DNA from: Bacteroidota bacterium
GTDB taxonomy: Bacteria > Bacteroidota > Ignavibacteria > UBA10030
Direction: 5' to 3'
Length of the DNA: 34,646 bases
NCBI GenBank assembly: GCA_016928255.1
Contig: JAFGLB010000115.1
Span: 1 to 34,646, forward strand
Numbering within the stretch: the first letter of the stretch is position 1; every line of letters begins with the position of its first letter. Both the position numbers and the translations under genes were made by a program. Positions 25,813 to 34,646 of this stretch are shown in pieces. The notes below the pieces were generated by a model. The model was given only the letters and a program-made list of their open reading frames with translations, had not been told where the DNA came from and ran no database searches.

Positions 25813-27234
25813 ATGGGTAAACCATCCGGTTTTTTAGAAATCAAACGTGAAACTCCAGCCAGGCGTCCCGTCGAGGTGCGTATAAATGATTGGAAGGATG
25901 TATACGAAAATTATTCAGATCAAAGTGTTGGAAATCAGGGCGCCCGGTGTATGGACTGCGGGGTGCCGTTCTGCCACACAGGATGCCCTTTGAACAATGT
26001 TATCCCGCGTTTTAACGATCTTGCCTATCGTAACCGCTGGAAAGAAGCAATTCGCATTTTACATTCGACAAATAATTTTCCTGAATTTACAGGCCATGTG
26101 TGTCCAGCACCTTGCGAGGCGGCCTGCGTTCTGGGAATCAACGAGCCGCCGGTAACAATCAAATTTATCGAGCAGGCCGTTATTGATCGTGCATTCCGTG
26201 AGGGATGGATTAAGCCTGAGAGTCCGGCAAATCGTACAGGTAAAACTGTTGCCATAATCGGTTCGGGACCGGCAGGACTTGCCGCAGCTCAGCAATTGAA
26301 TCGGGCCGGACATCGAGTGACAGTCTACGAAAAGAACGATCATGTCGGCGGTTTGATGAGATATGGAATTCCCGATTTTAAACTTGAAAAACATCTGCTG
26401 GACAGGCGAATTGAAATAATGCAGGCGGAAGGCATTGTCTTCACAACAAAATCGCATGTCGGCGTCAATGTTTCCGCGGAAGAGCTGCGCCGTTCCTATG
26501 ATGCTGTACTTCTATGCGGCGGCGCTGAAACACCGCGGGATCTCAATGTACCGGGACGCGACCTGAAAGGAATACATTTCGCCATGGATTTCTTAAAACA
26601 GCAAAACCAGCGCAATGAGGGTTTGATAATCGATAAAAGCAAAGAAATACTTGCAACAGGGAAACGCGTTGTTATTTTAGGCGGCGGCGATACGGGAGCC
26701 GACTGCCTCGGCACCTGCCACAGGCAAAAAGCTGCGTCAGTACACCAGCTGGAGATCATGCCCAAACCGCCGGATAAACGAGCATCCAGTACACCTTGGC
26801 CGATGTGGCCGCTGCAGCTTCGCAGCGAAAGTGCTCATGAAGAAGGCGGATTCAGAGAATGGTCTGTGTCAACTATAAAATTCGAAGGCGACAGCAGTAA
26901 AAATCTGAAAAGAATATGCGCTGTGCATGTCGGCCCTCCGCCGGATTTCAAACCGTCTGCCGGATCAGAATTTGCTTTAGATGCAGATCTTGTCCTGATC
27001 GCTATGGGCTTTACGGGTCCTGTTAAAAGCGGTCTGCTGGACGAATTGGGCATCGCACTCGATTCACGCGGTAATATTTCGACAGATACCAAATATATGA
27101 CGTCATTATCCGGAGTTTTTTCGGCAGGAGATATGCGCAGGGGGCAGTCTCTTGTTGTTTGGGCTATAGTAGAAGGACGAAAAGCAGCCCGGTGCATAGA
27201 CATTTTCCTTATGGGATCTTCTAACTTGCCCTGA
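25813..27234 (+). CDS. gltD: Glutamate synthase small subunit GltD (NADPH-binding)
   Basis: An FAD/NADPH flavoprotein of 473 residues that feeds electrons to GltB through 4Fe-4S clusters. The N-terminal domain has two Cys clusters (CMDCGVPFCHTGCPL near 48-60 and HVCPAPCEAAC near 96-106). The FAD Rossmann motif is VAIIGSGPAGLAAA (about 145-158) with VGGLMRYGIPDFKL, and the NADPH motif is VVILGGGDTGADCLG (about 286-300). The C-terminus VFSAGDMRRGQSLVVWAIVEGRKAA is the family signature. GAGG at 25800-25803 is its ribosome-binding site inside the gltB end. Confidence 0.97.
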   Translation: MGKPSGFLEIKRETPARRPVEVRINDWKDVYENYSDQSVGNQGARCMDCGVPFCHTGCPLNNVIPRFNDLAYRNRWKEAIRILHSTNNFPEFTGHVCPAPCEAACVLGINEPPVTIKFIEQAVIDRAFREGWIKPESPANRTGKTVAIIGSGPAGLAAAQQLNRAGHRVTVYEKNDHVGGLMRYGIPDFKLEKHLLDRRIEIMQAEGIVFTTKSHVGVNVSAEELRRSYDAVLLCGGAETPRDLNVPGRDLKGIHFAMDFLKQQNQRNEGLIIDKSKEILATGKRVVILGGGDTGADCLGTCHRQKAASVHQLEIMPKPPDKRASSTPWPMWPLQLRSESAHEEGGFREWSVSTIKFEGDSSKNLKRICAVHVGPPPDFKPSAGSEFALDADLVLIAMGFTGPVKSGLLDELGIALDSRGNISTDTKYMTSLSGVFSAGDMRRGQSLVVWAIVEGRKAARCIDIFLMGSSNLP

Positions 27235-27473
27235 CCGCAGTTATTGAAAAACCCCTGATTTCAAATATTTTTTTCAACTTCATGAAGGCCTTAAATTATT
27301 ACAGATTTTTTTGCTGTTAAGATTGATAATTAAATCGTATATTGTATATATGATCATTATTTCCAGTCATAATAGACTCACTCCTCCGTAGCTGTATATC
27401 CGCGTTTTTCGTGATATTTGTACACCATTTTTTCTTTCGTACCTTAAAACCTTTTTTATAAAAAAAACAAAAG
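27235..27473 (+). other. Intergenic region between gltD and prfC
   Basis: There is no gene in this 239-base stretch. A weak terminator-like stem, TTGAAA (27244-27249) / TTTCAA (27259-27264), is followed by ATATTTTTTT. A candidate promoter for prfC is TTGATA (27323-27328) and TATATA (27345-27350) with a 16-base spacer, leaving a leader of about 115 bases rich in A- and T-runs. Both are pattern matches only. Confidence 0.4.
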
Positions 27474-29099
27474 ATGAAAAAAAAAGAACTTGCCAGACGC
27501 CGAACTTTCGGCATTATCAGTCATCCGGATGCCGGAAAGACAACGCTTACTGAAAAGCTGCTGCTTTTCGGCGGTGCCATTCATACAGCCGGTGCGGTAA
27601 AAAGCAATAAGATTACAAAAACCGCGACTTCCGATTTTATGGAAATAGAAAAACAGCGCGGTATCTCTGTTGCTACTTCAGTCATGGGTTTTGAATATAA
27701 CAATTACAAGATCAATATACTTGATACTCCGGGTCATAAGGACTTTGCCGAAGACACATACAGAACTCTAACGGCTGTAGACAGCGTGATACTTGTTATC
27801 GATTGTGTCAAAGGTGTTGAGGAGCAAACACGAAAACTAATGAATGTCTGCCGGATGCGAAGTATACCGGTAATCATATTCATTAATAAACTTGACCGGG
27901 AAGGACGGGATCCGTTTTCTCTTCTGGATGAACTTGAAAGCGAACTCGGCATTCATACGCACCCGCTGACATGGCCTATAGGCATCGGCTTGCGGTTTCA
28001 GGGCGTATATAACTTGTACGAAAGGAAATTAAATCTCTTTTCGCCTAGCAAAACCCGCATTTCGGACGATATCATCGCAATCGGCAATCTCGCAAGCCCG
28101 AAGCTTGATGAGCATATCGGCAGCGATTCCGCTGAAAAACTCCGGGAGGAAACCGCAATTATTGAAGGGGTGTACGAGCCGTTCAATAAAGATCATTACA
28201 GTGATGCATATCTTGCTCCTGTCTTCTTCGGCAGTGCGATCAACAATTTCGGCGTTAAGGAGCTTCTGGACACTTTTGTGGAAATTGCACCGTCGCCGCA
28301 GCCGCGAGAAACCAATTTAAGAAAAGTGGAACCGTCGGAAGATGTATTCAGCGGATTTATTTTTAAAATTCATGCAAACCTTGATCCCAATCATAGAGAT
28401 CGCATCGCCTTCTGCCGTGTTTGTTCCGGCAGGTTTGAAAGGAACAAATATTATTATCATACACGTCTTGAAAAGGAAATTCGGTTTGCCACTCCAACCA
28501 GTTTTATGGCCAATGAAAAAAGCATAATAGATGACGCCTGGCCCGGCGATGTAATCGGGCTGTATGATACCGGATTTTTTAAAATCAGCGATACTCTCAC
28601 GGAAGGCGAACAATTTGTCTTCAAAGGCATACCGAGATTCTCGCCTGAAATATTCCGCCAGCTGATAAATAAAAATCCGTTTAAAGCAAAACAGCTGGAT
28701 AAGGGAATCCGGCAGTTGTCCGATGAAGGGGTTGCACAGCTTTTCCTCCGCCAGCAGGGTAATATTAAAATAGTCGGCACGGTTGGTGAAATGCAGTTCG
28801 AGGTTATTAAATTCAGATTACTGCACGAGTACGGGGCGGAATGCGATTTACAGCCAATGAATATTCATAAAGCGTACTGGTTTACTTCAAAGAACAGCGA
28901 ACAGTACGAACGGTTTTTAAATCTTCAAAACCTGCATATCGCATACGATAAGGACAATCACCCGGTTTTTCTTGCAGAAGGGTCATGGTCATTCAATATC
29001 GCACAGGAAATGTTTCCGGAAATTGAATTTCATCTTACATCGGAATTTAAAACCAACGAAGATGCAGTGCAGAGTATACAGCAATGGGGAGAAAAATAA
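27474..29099 (+). CDS. prfC: Peptide chain release factor 3 PrfC (RF3)
   Basis: RF3 is a translational GTPase that recycles RF1/RF2 from the ribosome. It has 541 residues (E. coli 529). G-domain motifs are [10 protein letters not shown] (P-loop, about 15-24), [13 protein letters not shown] (switch I), DTPGHKDF (switch II), [10 protein letters not shown] (G4). Other RF3-specific stretches are [15 protein letters not shown]-like [46 protein letters not shown] and [13 protein letters not shown] 27474 has no Shine-Dalgarno site and is followed by nine A bases. The gene ends before a strong bidirectional terminator. Confidence 0.96.
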   Translation: MKKKELARRRTFGIISHPDAGKTTLTEKLLLFGGAIHTAGAVKSNKITKTATSDFMEIEKQRGISVATSVMGFEYNNYKINILDTPGHKDFAEDTYRTLTAVDSVILVIDCVKGVEEQTRKLMNVCRMRSIPVIIFINKLDREGRDPFSLLDELESELGIHTHPLTWPIGIGLRFQGVYNLYERKLNLFSPSKTRISDDIIAIGNLASPKLDEHIGSDSAEKLREETAIIEGVYEPFNKDHYSDAYLAPVFFGSAINNFGVKELLDTFVEIAPSPQPRETNLRKVEPSEDVFSGFIFKIHANLDPNHRDRIAFCRVCSGRFERNKYYYHTRLEKEIRFATPTSFMANEKSIIDDAWPGDVIGLYDTGFFKISDTLTEGEQFVFKGIPRFSPEIFRQLINKNPFKAKQLDKGIRQLSDEGVAQLFLRQQGNIKIVGTVGEMQFEVIKFRLLHEYGAECDLQPMNIHKAYWFTSKNSEQYERFLNLQNLHIAYDKDNHPVFLAEGSWSFNIAQEMFPEIEFHLTSEFKTNEDAVQSIQQWGEK

Positions 29100-29128
29100 T
29101 AAGTGCACATCTATTAATATTTCCAGAA

Positions 29129-29160
29129 AAAAAGCCGAAGTATTATCACTTCGGCTTTTT
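29129..29160. terminator. Bidirectional intrinsic terminator between prfC and the DUF4412 gene
   Basis: AAAAAGCCGAAGT (29129-29141) pairs perfectly with ACTTCGGCTTTTT (29148-29160) over a 6-base loop. U-tracts form on both strands, so it can terminate prfC (plus) and the convergent gene (minus). Confidence 0.92.
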
Positions 29161-29184
29161 ATGTCAGACCAGATTTATTTCACA

Positions 29185-29943
29185 TTACTCGTCACTGAAT
29201 TTTTGCTGAACAACTTTTTTGTATCCTGCGGGAATTTCAAATTCACCTGCTGGAATTGATTTTTTCTCGATTTTTGTAACTGTTGTCGAAATGCCTGAAA
29301 TCGTTGTTTCCAGCTGGAATCCTTCAATTTTCTTAAAAGCCTCCATCATTTCTTTAGCTTTCGGCATTTGAGCCGCCATCCGCTGGCTGAATTCTTTCAT
29401 ATCTTTTTCTAGACCGCCGATTCCGGTTACACCTGTTGTTGTCCATACGACACCGGCTTCTTTTCCATTCTCGTTTATTACATATTTAACGCATGAATAA
29501 CCGCATATTGTTTTCTTTTCGCCTGTTTTTTTTACGTCAATTTTTGAACTTTTTGCTCCCATCCCCATGCCACCCATCATTTTTTCCATTTGTTTTCTCT
29601 GTTCCGCAGGCATGTTTTTCATCTGCTCTTGCAGCGCTTCAAGCTGCTTATTTGCCTGTTTCACACTCGCTTCCATCTCAGAAAAAGTCATAGCCGTATA
29701 TTCTTTTTTCTGATTGTCAATCATATAAATCATTTTCTTGTCAAGCCGAAAAATGGTAATATTATTTCCTGTTGAACTCTTGAACATTTTTGGCGCATAG
29801 TACATAGAGGATTGCATCTCCTTATTGTCGCCCATAGACATCTTTGTAATGCTTTCCCAGTACAGACCCTGGCTTACAGCCGAGGAGACTGCGATCGCAA
29901 TTAGTACTGTCAGAACAAATATTTTTATTGCTAAAATTTTCAT
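29185..29943 (-). CDS. Exported DUF4412-like protein
   Basis: A 252-residue protein with an N-terminal signal peptide (MKILAIK then a hydrophobic run, cleavage probably after SAVS before QG), so periplasmic or outer-membrane associated. The body is a beta-rich DUF4412-like domain: WESITKMSMGDNKEM, YYAPKMFKSSTG, an IFRLDKKMIYMIDNQKKEY strand pair, then a charged methionine-rich helical insert at about 100-150 (KQLEALQEQMKNMPAEQRKQ, MMGGMGMG), then KTICGYSCVKYVI and IPAGEFEIPAGYKKV. Function is unknown. The frame is open 21 codons further, but ATG 29943 follows AAGGAG and gives the signal peptide. It is monocistronic. Confidence 0.82.
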   Translation of the reverse strand: MKILAIKIFVLTVLIAIAVSSAVSQGLYWESITKMSMGDNKEMQSSMYYAPKMFKSSTGNNITIFRLDKKMIYMIDNQKKEYTAMTFSEMEASVKQANKQLEALQEQMKNMPAEQRKQMEKMMGGMGMGAKSSKIDVKKTGEKKTICGYSCVKYVINENGKEAGVVWTTTGVTGIGGLEKDMKEFSQRMAAQMPKAKEMMEAFKKIEGFQLETTISGISTTVTKIEKKSIPAGEFEIPAGYKKVVQQKFSDE

Positions 29944-30024
29944 AATCTCTCCTTTTGTTTTATGATTTGTAAAACTCAAGTTAAGTGAATTGTTTATTAC
30001 TCTCAATATTTATTTAAATTATTT

Positions 30025-32799
30025 TTATCGAATCCAGGTAGTACCGCAAACCGGCTGCATCGGACAATTGCGGCATGTTTTGTTCAAATCCTGAGGAGGC
30101 TGAAACGGAACTTCCGGATCCAGTATTTCCTTAAACAGCAGGCTGAACAATTTCTCAATTTTATTGAAATCATTTATCTGGTCGTTCAGGTTTTCGTACA
30201 GCGGAACTTCACTTTTTATTGTTATTGTTGTCTCGCCTAAATACAAATATACAGGCCTGATTTGTTCTAAAGGTAGATTTACCGCGTTTTTGTAAAGCAT
30301 CAAATACAGCGGAAGCTGCAGGGATTGTATAGCATCTTCCCAGGTTGACCGGTCGTTAAAATCCAGTTTATCAAACCTGACTGGATTTTTTCTCTGGTTA
30401 ATGCCAGTCTTGTAATCCATTATAACGTGAATGCCGTTTCTTTCTTCAATCCTGTCGATACGCCCGGTACACTTAATCCCTTCTACAGGCGAAGTCAAAT
30501 CTTTTTCGAGAGCACGAATTATTACCGGTTCTTTTTCTATTACCTGCTTTTGGTATTCTGTAAGAAAGTCCTTCAACCTTGTTTGTATTTGATGTTTGAG
30601 AAGAAACGTTGTTCCTGCAGTTACCACACCGAATTTTTCTTCAAAGAGTCTCTCAATCAGTTCTTCCATACGTCTAATATCAAAATCGGACGCCTGCAGT
30701 CGTGAGTCTATCAATTGTGCGTAATAATTATTCAAAACCAAATGCACAAATTGGCCTATATCGCGCGCGTCAACATCGTCCGACGTTTCTTCTTTTTCAT
30801 CAAGTTTTAACACGTAGGTGTAATAGAACCTCAAGGGACAGCGTAAATACATATCCAGCATGCTTGCACTGAACGAAAAACCGCGAAGAACAGCAATGAC
30901 CTGTTCGGATTTTTCCATGGGCTTGACTGTATCATTCGTAAGATCCAGCCTGCAGTGCACCGCTTTAATCCGTTCCTGTACCGAACATCTGTTTTCCCTT
31001 TTCTCTTCTTCCCACAGCAATTTTTCAATAAAACGGCTTCTTGTTCTATCGCCGGCATCGTTATAAAAAAGAGTGACCTGCCTGGCACCGTGCACCAGTA
31101 GATTAAAATAGTATTCCATCAGCGTATCCCTGTCGCTTAACGTCTCTAATCCCAGACGTTTCCGCAATTCCTGAGGCAGGAGCATGTCGTTTGTCTCGCT
31201 TCCGGGCAGAACATCCTCATTAACATCAAGAATACATACATCATCGAACTGCAGGCCGCGTGTTTCGAGTAATCCAAGTACCTGCAGACCGCGCAGAGGC
31301 GTACCGGGGAAAGGAACATCCTGCGCTCCCACATACTGACGGAAAAACGTCAGGTATCCCTGAATATCCCTGAATGACGTGCCTGCAATTATCGAATTTT
31401 CAAGGCCCTGAAATACTTCTATCATCGCTTCGGCATAGCGGCGGAACATCGGATGCAGTCTTGCAGTGCTTGCTTCATATATATATGATATCAGCTCTAT
31501 GCATTTTCCGGCGAAATCGGAAATAGATGCAATGCTGTCGAACGCCCTTACTGTACTGTTGTGTATCGTATAAACATGCTGCTTTAATTGCTCCGGCGTT
31601 ATTACAGATTCATATTCATTCAAAACAAAAGCTGCTTTTGTAAATACTTCATCCCGGCTTTCAATGTCTTCAAGCGTCAAAAATTTTTTTGCTGTATCGG
31701 CCGATATTTTTTCTTCCATTGTGTGAAATAAAATACGCGTTATATCGGCGCGCTGATTCAAGCTTATGTTTTTCGTATATGGATGAAGAATAAATCTTAT
31801 ATACAAAGATGCAGGGAATACTCCATTTTGTTTTGCTGAAACAAGTTCAAGCAGGTTGTTTAAAAATCCGAATATAGGCGTCCGGATAAAAGGATATCCC
31901 AGGGCGATGTTGTATTGGTTCTCATCTATTAGCGAAAGGGACTGATGATAAACCGCAAAAAGAGATGCAGGTTCGGGAAGCACTACTACTGATTTCACAT
32001 CCGGAGTTTTGCCGTTCTTTATCTGCCTGTCGATATAACTCGTAAGCGCAAATACCTGGCCATGCGTATCAGCGGCCTTTATCAAATTGATTTCCGGTCC
32101 GGATTCGTTTCCGCCCGGCTTGTCAAACTGATAAACCATCCGAACTTTATCGTTTTTTTCGATTTCCTGAAAGATAATCTTTTCCGAATTGGTTTGCCTA
32201 AAAGGCATCGATATTATAATTTTATCATACTGATCAACGTTAATATCCCGTATTCGATCAGATACGCAGACATAGCGCATTGCACGCGTTGAATATCCTG
32301 ATTCCTTAACCAACGCATAAAATTGTTTATAATATGCCTGTAAGGAATAAAGCCTGTTGTGTGTCAGCGTGCTTAATTGTTCCTTAATAATTTTCTCCGG
32401 CAGGTGAGCGATATGCAGTTCTTCCAGCTCACTGTACAGTTTCATCCCGACAGGTAGAAATTCATCCAGCGCCGTGAAATATTCGCCGCCAAGCCGCTCA
32501 TCGAGTCCTGTGTGAACACGATGCAGGAGGGCAACTGCATCCATTTTCTCCAGATTTTTTTCTGATTCTGAACAGAGCTGCCGGTAAAGAGAATAAATAA
32601 AATCGTCGATAGAAAATATTACGGGGGGGATATAACCGCTTCTTAGCCCTACAGCGAGCTCCTTGCGGATAAAATGAGCGGGACGTTTGCCGGGAAAAAC
32701 AAGTGCGACGCGGGAAAAATCGTTTGTATCTTCCGATATCAAATCGACAATCGTTTTAATCAGCGAATCCTTCGGGCCTATGACAACTCGTTCATTCAT
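30025..32799 (-). CDS. addB: AddB-like PD-(D/E)XK nuclease with Fe-S cluster motif
   Basis: A 924-residue protein, partner of the AddA-like gene it overlaps by 4 bases (ATGA). Together they would form an AddAB/RexAB helicase-nuclease for processing double-strand breaks. The N-terminal region is an inactivated UvrD-like helicase with no Walker A (VALVFPGKRPAHFIRKEL instead). The C-terminal nuclease (about 640-924) has Cys654 (YLRCPLRFYY), the catalytic segment GRIDRIEERNG with VIMDYKTG, LQLPLYLMLY (QxxxY), and the cluster CRNCPMQPVC (Cys909, 912, 918). With Cys654 these make the four Fe-S ligands typical of AddB/Cas4/Dna2 nucleases. It is the last gene of its transcript visible here. Confidence 0.88.
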   Translation of the reverse strand: MNERVVIGPKDSLIKTIVDLISEDTNDFSRVALVFPGKRPAHFIRKELAVGLRSGYIPPVIFSIDDFIYSLYRQLCSESEKNLEKMDAVALLHRVHTGLDERLGGEYFTALDEFLPVGMKLYSELEELHIAHLPEKIIKEQLSTLTHNRLYSLQAYYKQFYALVKESGYSTRAMRYVCVSDRIRDINVDQYDKIIISMPFRQTNSEKIIFQEIEKNDKVRMVYQFDKPGGNESGPEINLIKAADTHGQVFALTSYIDRQIKNGKTPDVKSVVVLPEPASLFAVYHQSLSLIDENQYNIALGYPFIRTPIFGFLNNLLELVSAKQNGVFPASLYIRFILHPYTKNISLNQRADITRILFHTMEEKISADTAKKFLTLEDIESRDEVFTKAAFVLNEYESVITPEQLKQHVYTIHNSTVRAFDSIASISDFAGKCIELISYIYEASTARLHPMFRRYAEAMIEVFQGLENSIIAGTSFRDIQGYLTFFRQYVGAQDVPFPGTPLRGLQVLGLLETRGLQFDDVCILDVNEDVLPGSETNDMLLPQELRKRLGLETLSDRDTLMEYYFNLLVHGARQVTLFYNDAGDRTRSRFIEKLLWEEEKRENRCSVQERIKAVHCRLDLTNDTVKPMEKSEQVIAVLRGFSFSASMLDMYLRCPLRFYYTYVLKLDEKEETSDDVDARDIGQFVHLVLNNYYAQLIDSRLQASDFDIRRMEELIERLFEEKFGVVTAGTTFLLKHQIQTRLKDFLTEYQKQVIEKEPVIIRALEKDLTSPVEGIKCTGRIDRIEERNGIHVIMDYKTGINQRKNPVRFDKLDFNDRSTWEDAIQSLQLPLYLMLYKNAVNLPLEQIRPVYLYLGETTITIKSEVPLYENLNDQINDFNKIEKLFSLLFKEILDPEVPFQPPQDLNKTCRNCPMQPVCGTTWIR

Positions 32800-34646
32800 A
32801 CAGCAATCCGTGTACTCCTTTTGTCTATAAAAGCCAGAATGCCGGATATATCCTTCTTTTTATAACAGCTTCGGAGTATACTTGCATATTTTTCCAGTTG
32901 TTCCGTATAACCGGTTTTATCATCGCCTGTTTTATAATCAATTACCGTTATGCGGTCTGTATCAATTACAATACGATCCATTCGATAGAGCCTGCCGTCT
33001 TCGTCGACGAATTCCTGTTCATTCAGGACTATGCGTCCCGCCCGGGGATTGAACCATTGCTTAATTTCCGGAACAGTCAAAAATGCCGTAATTGTGTTCT
33101 TCAACTGCCGGATATTATCATATATCGCTTTATTCCCGGTTTCCTTTTTGATCAGTATATCGAGCATTTCTTCAAAGTTGTCGTCAATATATTGAATCTG
33201 GGACAGGATTGAATGAATACAATCGCCGCGCTGGCGTTCATAGATCGACAGTTTTTCCGAGCTTATCGAATCAAGGACGACAGAAACTGCAGAAAACATC
33301 TTCTCGGCTTTATTAATTACAGCAGTTTCTTTCTTCTCAACTTCCGGTTTTGCAGTCTGCTCGTACCCCTCCTGCGGCAGATATTTCGATGGTTCAGGAT
33401 AACTCTCATTTCTAATATCTATGATATACATTTCTTCTTTCGCACGTGTAAACGCCACATAGAGTTTATTAAGATCGTCTACATCCTGCTTCAACCTGTG
33501 CGCGTTATACAGATCCTGTAACTCATCGAGCATTTCAGCTTTATCGCTTGTAACATGCAAAAGCCGGACCCCATCCTCTTTTTCATCAATAATCTGTGCG
33601 CTATGCATCTTCTTCCCGTCGTATAGAAGAACGATAACAACGCGGTTTCCCAGTCCTTTTGCTTTATGAATTGTCATTACTTCCACTGCAGCTGCCCCGC
33701 GTGAAAGAACAAAATCCCAAAGATTGTCTTCGTTTTCCTCTTCGGTGAATGCAAGGAAGTCCTTTAAATTGTTCTGCCCCCTGTCTTCATAATTTTTTAT
33801 TACTCCCAGCAGCTTGGCGAGCGTTTCTTCCTCTTCATTCATAACAGTAAAAAGCTCGAAACGCTTGAGAATTTCTGTCGTCAGATCATATAGAGGCAGA
33901 TAACCGACTACCGAAAAAAGATATTCAAAATAATTATGCCACAAGAGTGGATATTGTTTTCTGAAGAATGTGTATAGAGGTGCCGATTCACTTTTCTGCC
34001 TGGCTTTCATAACGAATTCATGAAACTCATTGATATCCGGTGAACCCGATTTCCCTTTCAATATGCTCATAAACGTTTTACTCAGAATAAAAGATGCAAA
34101 TGCCATATTGTCGATCGGAGAATCAAGAAAGCGCAGCAGCGTAAGAATGTCGCGAGTAACTCTTCTGCTGCGAATATCAAGACTGCTGTGCGAAATAAAA
34201 GGGATTCCGGCAGTATTTAACCAGCTGCTTACTTCAATAACATCTTTGTTTTTCGGTGTAAGAATAACGATATCGCTGTAATCATAACCACGTTCACGGC
34301 AGTCAGAAATGACCTCCAGCAGTTTTGTTCGCTCCGGCAGAATGTTATTGTTGGATTCCAATATACTGACTTCCACATAGCCTTTGCCGCGTTTTTTTTC
34401 TTCCGCCTCCTGTATAAAATTTGATAACCCGCTTTCTTCCGGAGCTTTATTCTCGAAATGTTTCGGGACTATATCGTGAAATACAGTCCTGTTGAAATCC
34501 ACAATTCGTTCATAACTCCTGTAATTACAGATAAGTTCTTTTACCTGCGGAGGAGCCGACGGAAATACAGTCGTTTCCTTAACCTGTTTCATAATATGCC
34601 AGTCGGCATGTCGAAAAGTATAAATGGACTGCTTTGTATCTCCTAC
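32796..34646 (-). CDS. addA: AddA-like UvrD/Rep-family helicase-nuclease, C-terminal part (5' end outside window)
   Basis: The frame is open to the window edge and begins VGDTKQSIYTFRHADW, helicase motif III, so the N-terminal motor with Walker A is outside; about 616 residues are visible. Motif IV (CNYRS), motif V (VMTIHKAKGLGNRVVIV) and motif VI (KLYVAFTRAKEEMYI) follow. The C-terminal nuclease domain has YRMDRIVID, VIDYKTG and the EQLEKYASIL helix. This is the AddA/RecB layout. In AddAB enzymes AddA supplies the motor and one nuclease and AddB the other. Confidence 0.9.
   Translation of the reverse strand, partial: VGDTKQSIYTFRHADWHIMKQVKETTVFPSAPPQVKELICNYRSYERIVDFNRTVFHDIVPKHFENKAPEESGLSNFIQEAEEKKRGKGYVEVSILESNNNILPERTKLLEVISDCRERGYDYSDIVILTPKNKDVIEVSSWLNTAGIPFISHSSLDIRSRRVTRDILTLLRFLDSPIDNMAFASFILSKTFMSILKGKSGSPDINEFHEFVMKARQKSESAPLYTFFRKQYPLLWHNYFEYLFSVVGYLPLYDLTTEILKRFELFTVMNEEEETLAKLLGVIKNYEDRGQNNLKDFLAFTEEENEDNLWDFVLSRGAAAVEVMTIHKAKGLGNRVVIVLLYDGKKMHSAQIIDEKEDGVRLLHVTSDKAEMLDELQDLYNAHRLKQDVDDLNKLYVAFTRAKEEMYIIDIRNESYPEPSKYLPQEGYEQTAKPEVEKKETAVINKAEKMFSAVSVVLDSISSEKLSIYERQRGDCIHSILSQIQYIDDNFEEMLDILIKKETGNKAIYDNIRQLKNTITAFLTVPEIKQWFNPRAGRIVLNEQEFVDEDGRLYRMDRIVIDTDRITVIDYKTGDDKTGYTEQLEKYASILRSCYKKKDISGILAFIDKRSTRIAV

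Noticed and set aside
29944-30006. 21-codon extension of the DUF4412 protein
   Set aside because: ATG 29943 has AAGGAG upstream and yields a clean signal peptide; the extension would bury it.
1-34646. Mobile elements, CRISPR arrays, rRNA and tRNA genes
   Set aside because: Read for transposase motifs, regularly spaced repeats, and rRNA or tRNA-like segments; none were seen.

Overview
This window looks like a chromosomal segment of a free-living, mid-GC bacterium of the FCB superphylum (Bacteroidota, Chlorobiota or Ignavibacteriota-like). That placement is inferred from three things. The his operon is gapless and encodes a fused HisB and a fused HisIE. An etfBA pair is followed by a DUF151-UVR nuclease, and alpha-2-macroglobulin and DUF4412 proteins are present. 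Two promoters carry a perfect TTGACA -35 box, which argues against the atypical promoters of classical Bacteroidia. No rRNA, tRNA, CRISPR array, IS element or phage gene was found, so this is mostly core metabolism.

Layout. Positions 1-1344 hold the C-terminal end of an alpha-2-macroglobulin-like protein, followed by convergent pdxJ. An ACT-domain protein (2464-2856, plus strand) converges with a complete minus-strand histidine operon (10194 down to 2860). Its order is yerC/hisR-like regulator, hisG, hisD, hisC, hisB (bifunctional), hisH, hisA, hisF, hisIE. After a 763-base AT-rich gap the plus strand carries etfB, etfA, a DUF151 bifunctional nuclease and a secreted TPR protein ending at a clear terminator, then a small membrane protein with an HETGH metallopeptidase motif. 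A plus-strand nitrogen-assimilation block follows (15046-27234): P-II protein, ammonium transporter, GlnD, NH3-dependent NAD synthetase, an asparagine synthetase of the archaeal AsnRS-like type, and gltB and gltD. Then come prfC (RF3) with a strong terminator, a convergent DUF4412 lipoprotein-like or periplasmic protein, and an addB-addA recombination nuclease pair; addA is cut by the window edge.

How the genes work together. The his block makes histidine from PRPP and ATP, headed by a TrpR-family regulator. Near-identical palindromes (CTTTA-N6-TAAAG) lie directly against the start codons of both the regulator gene and hisG, and the first also overlaps a consensus promoter. This suggests an autoregulated repressor circuit. 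The nitrogen block imports ammonium (Amt), senses nitrogen state (P-II with Tyr51, GlnD with nucleotidyltransferase, HD and two ACT domains), and uses ammonia or glutamine nitrogen to make NAD, probably asparagine, and glutamate. Its promoter carries a perfect 19-bp dyad (TACCTTA-N5-TAAGGTA) just downstream of the -10 box, which I do not recognise.

The most noteworthy points are the twin his palindromes, the glnK dyad, the AsnRS-like asparagine synthetase within a bacterial nitrogen cluster, the non-standard apparent start of glnD, and the small HETGH membrane protein.
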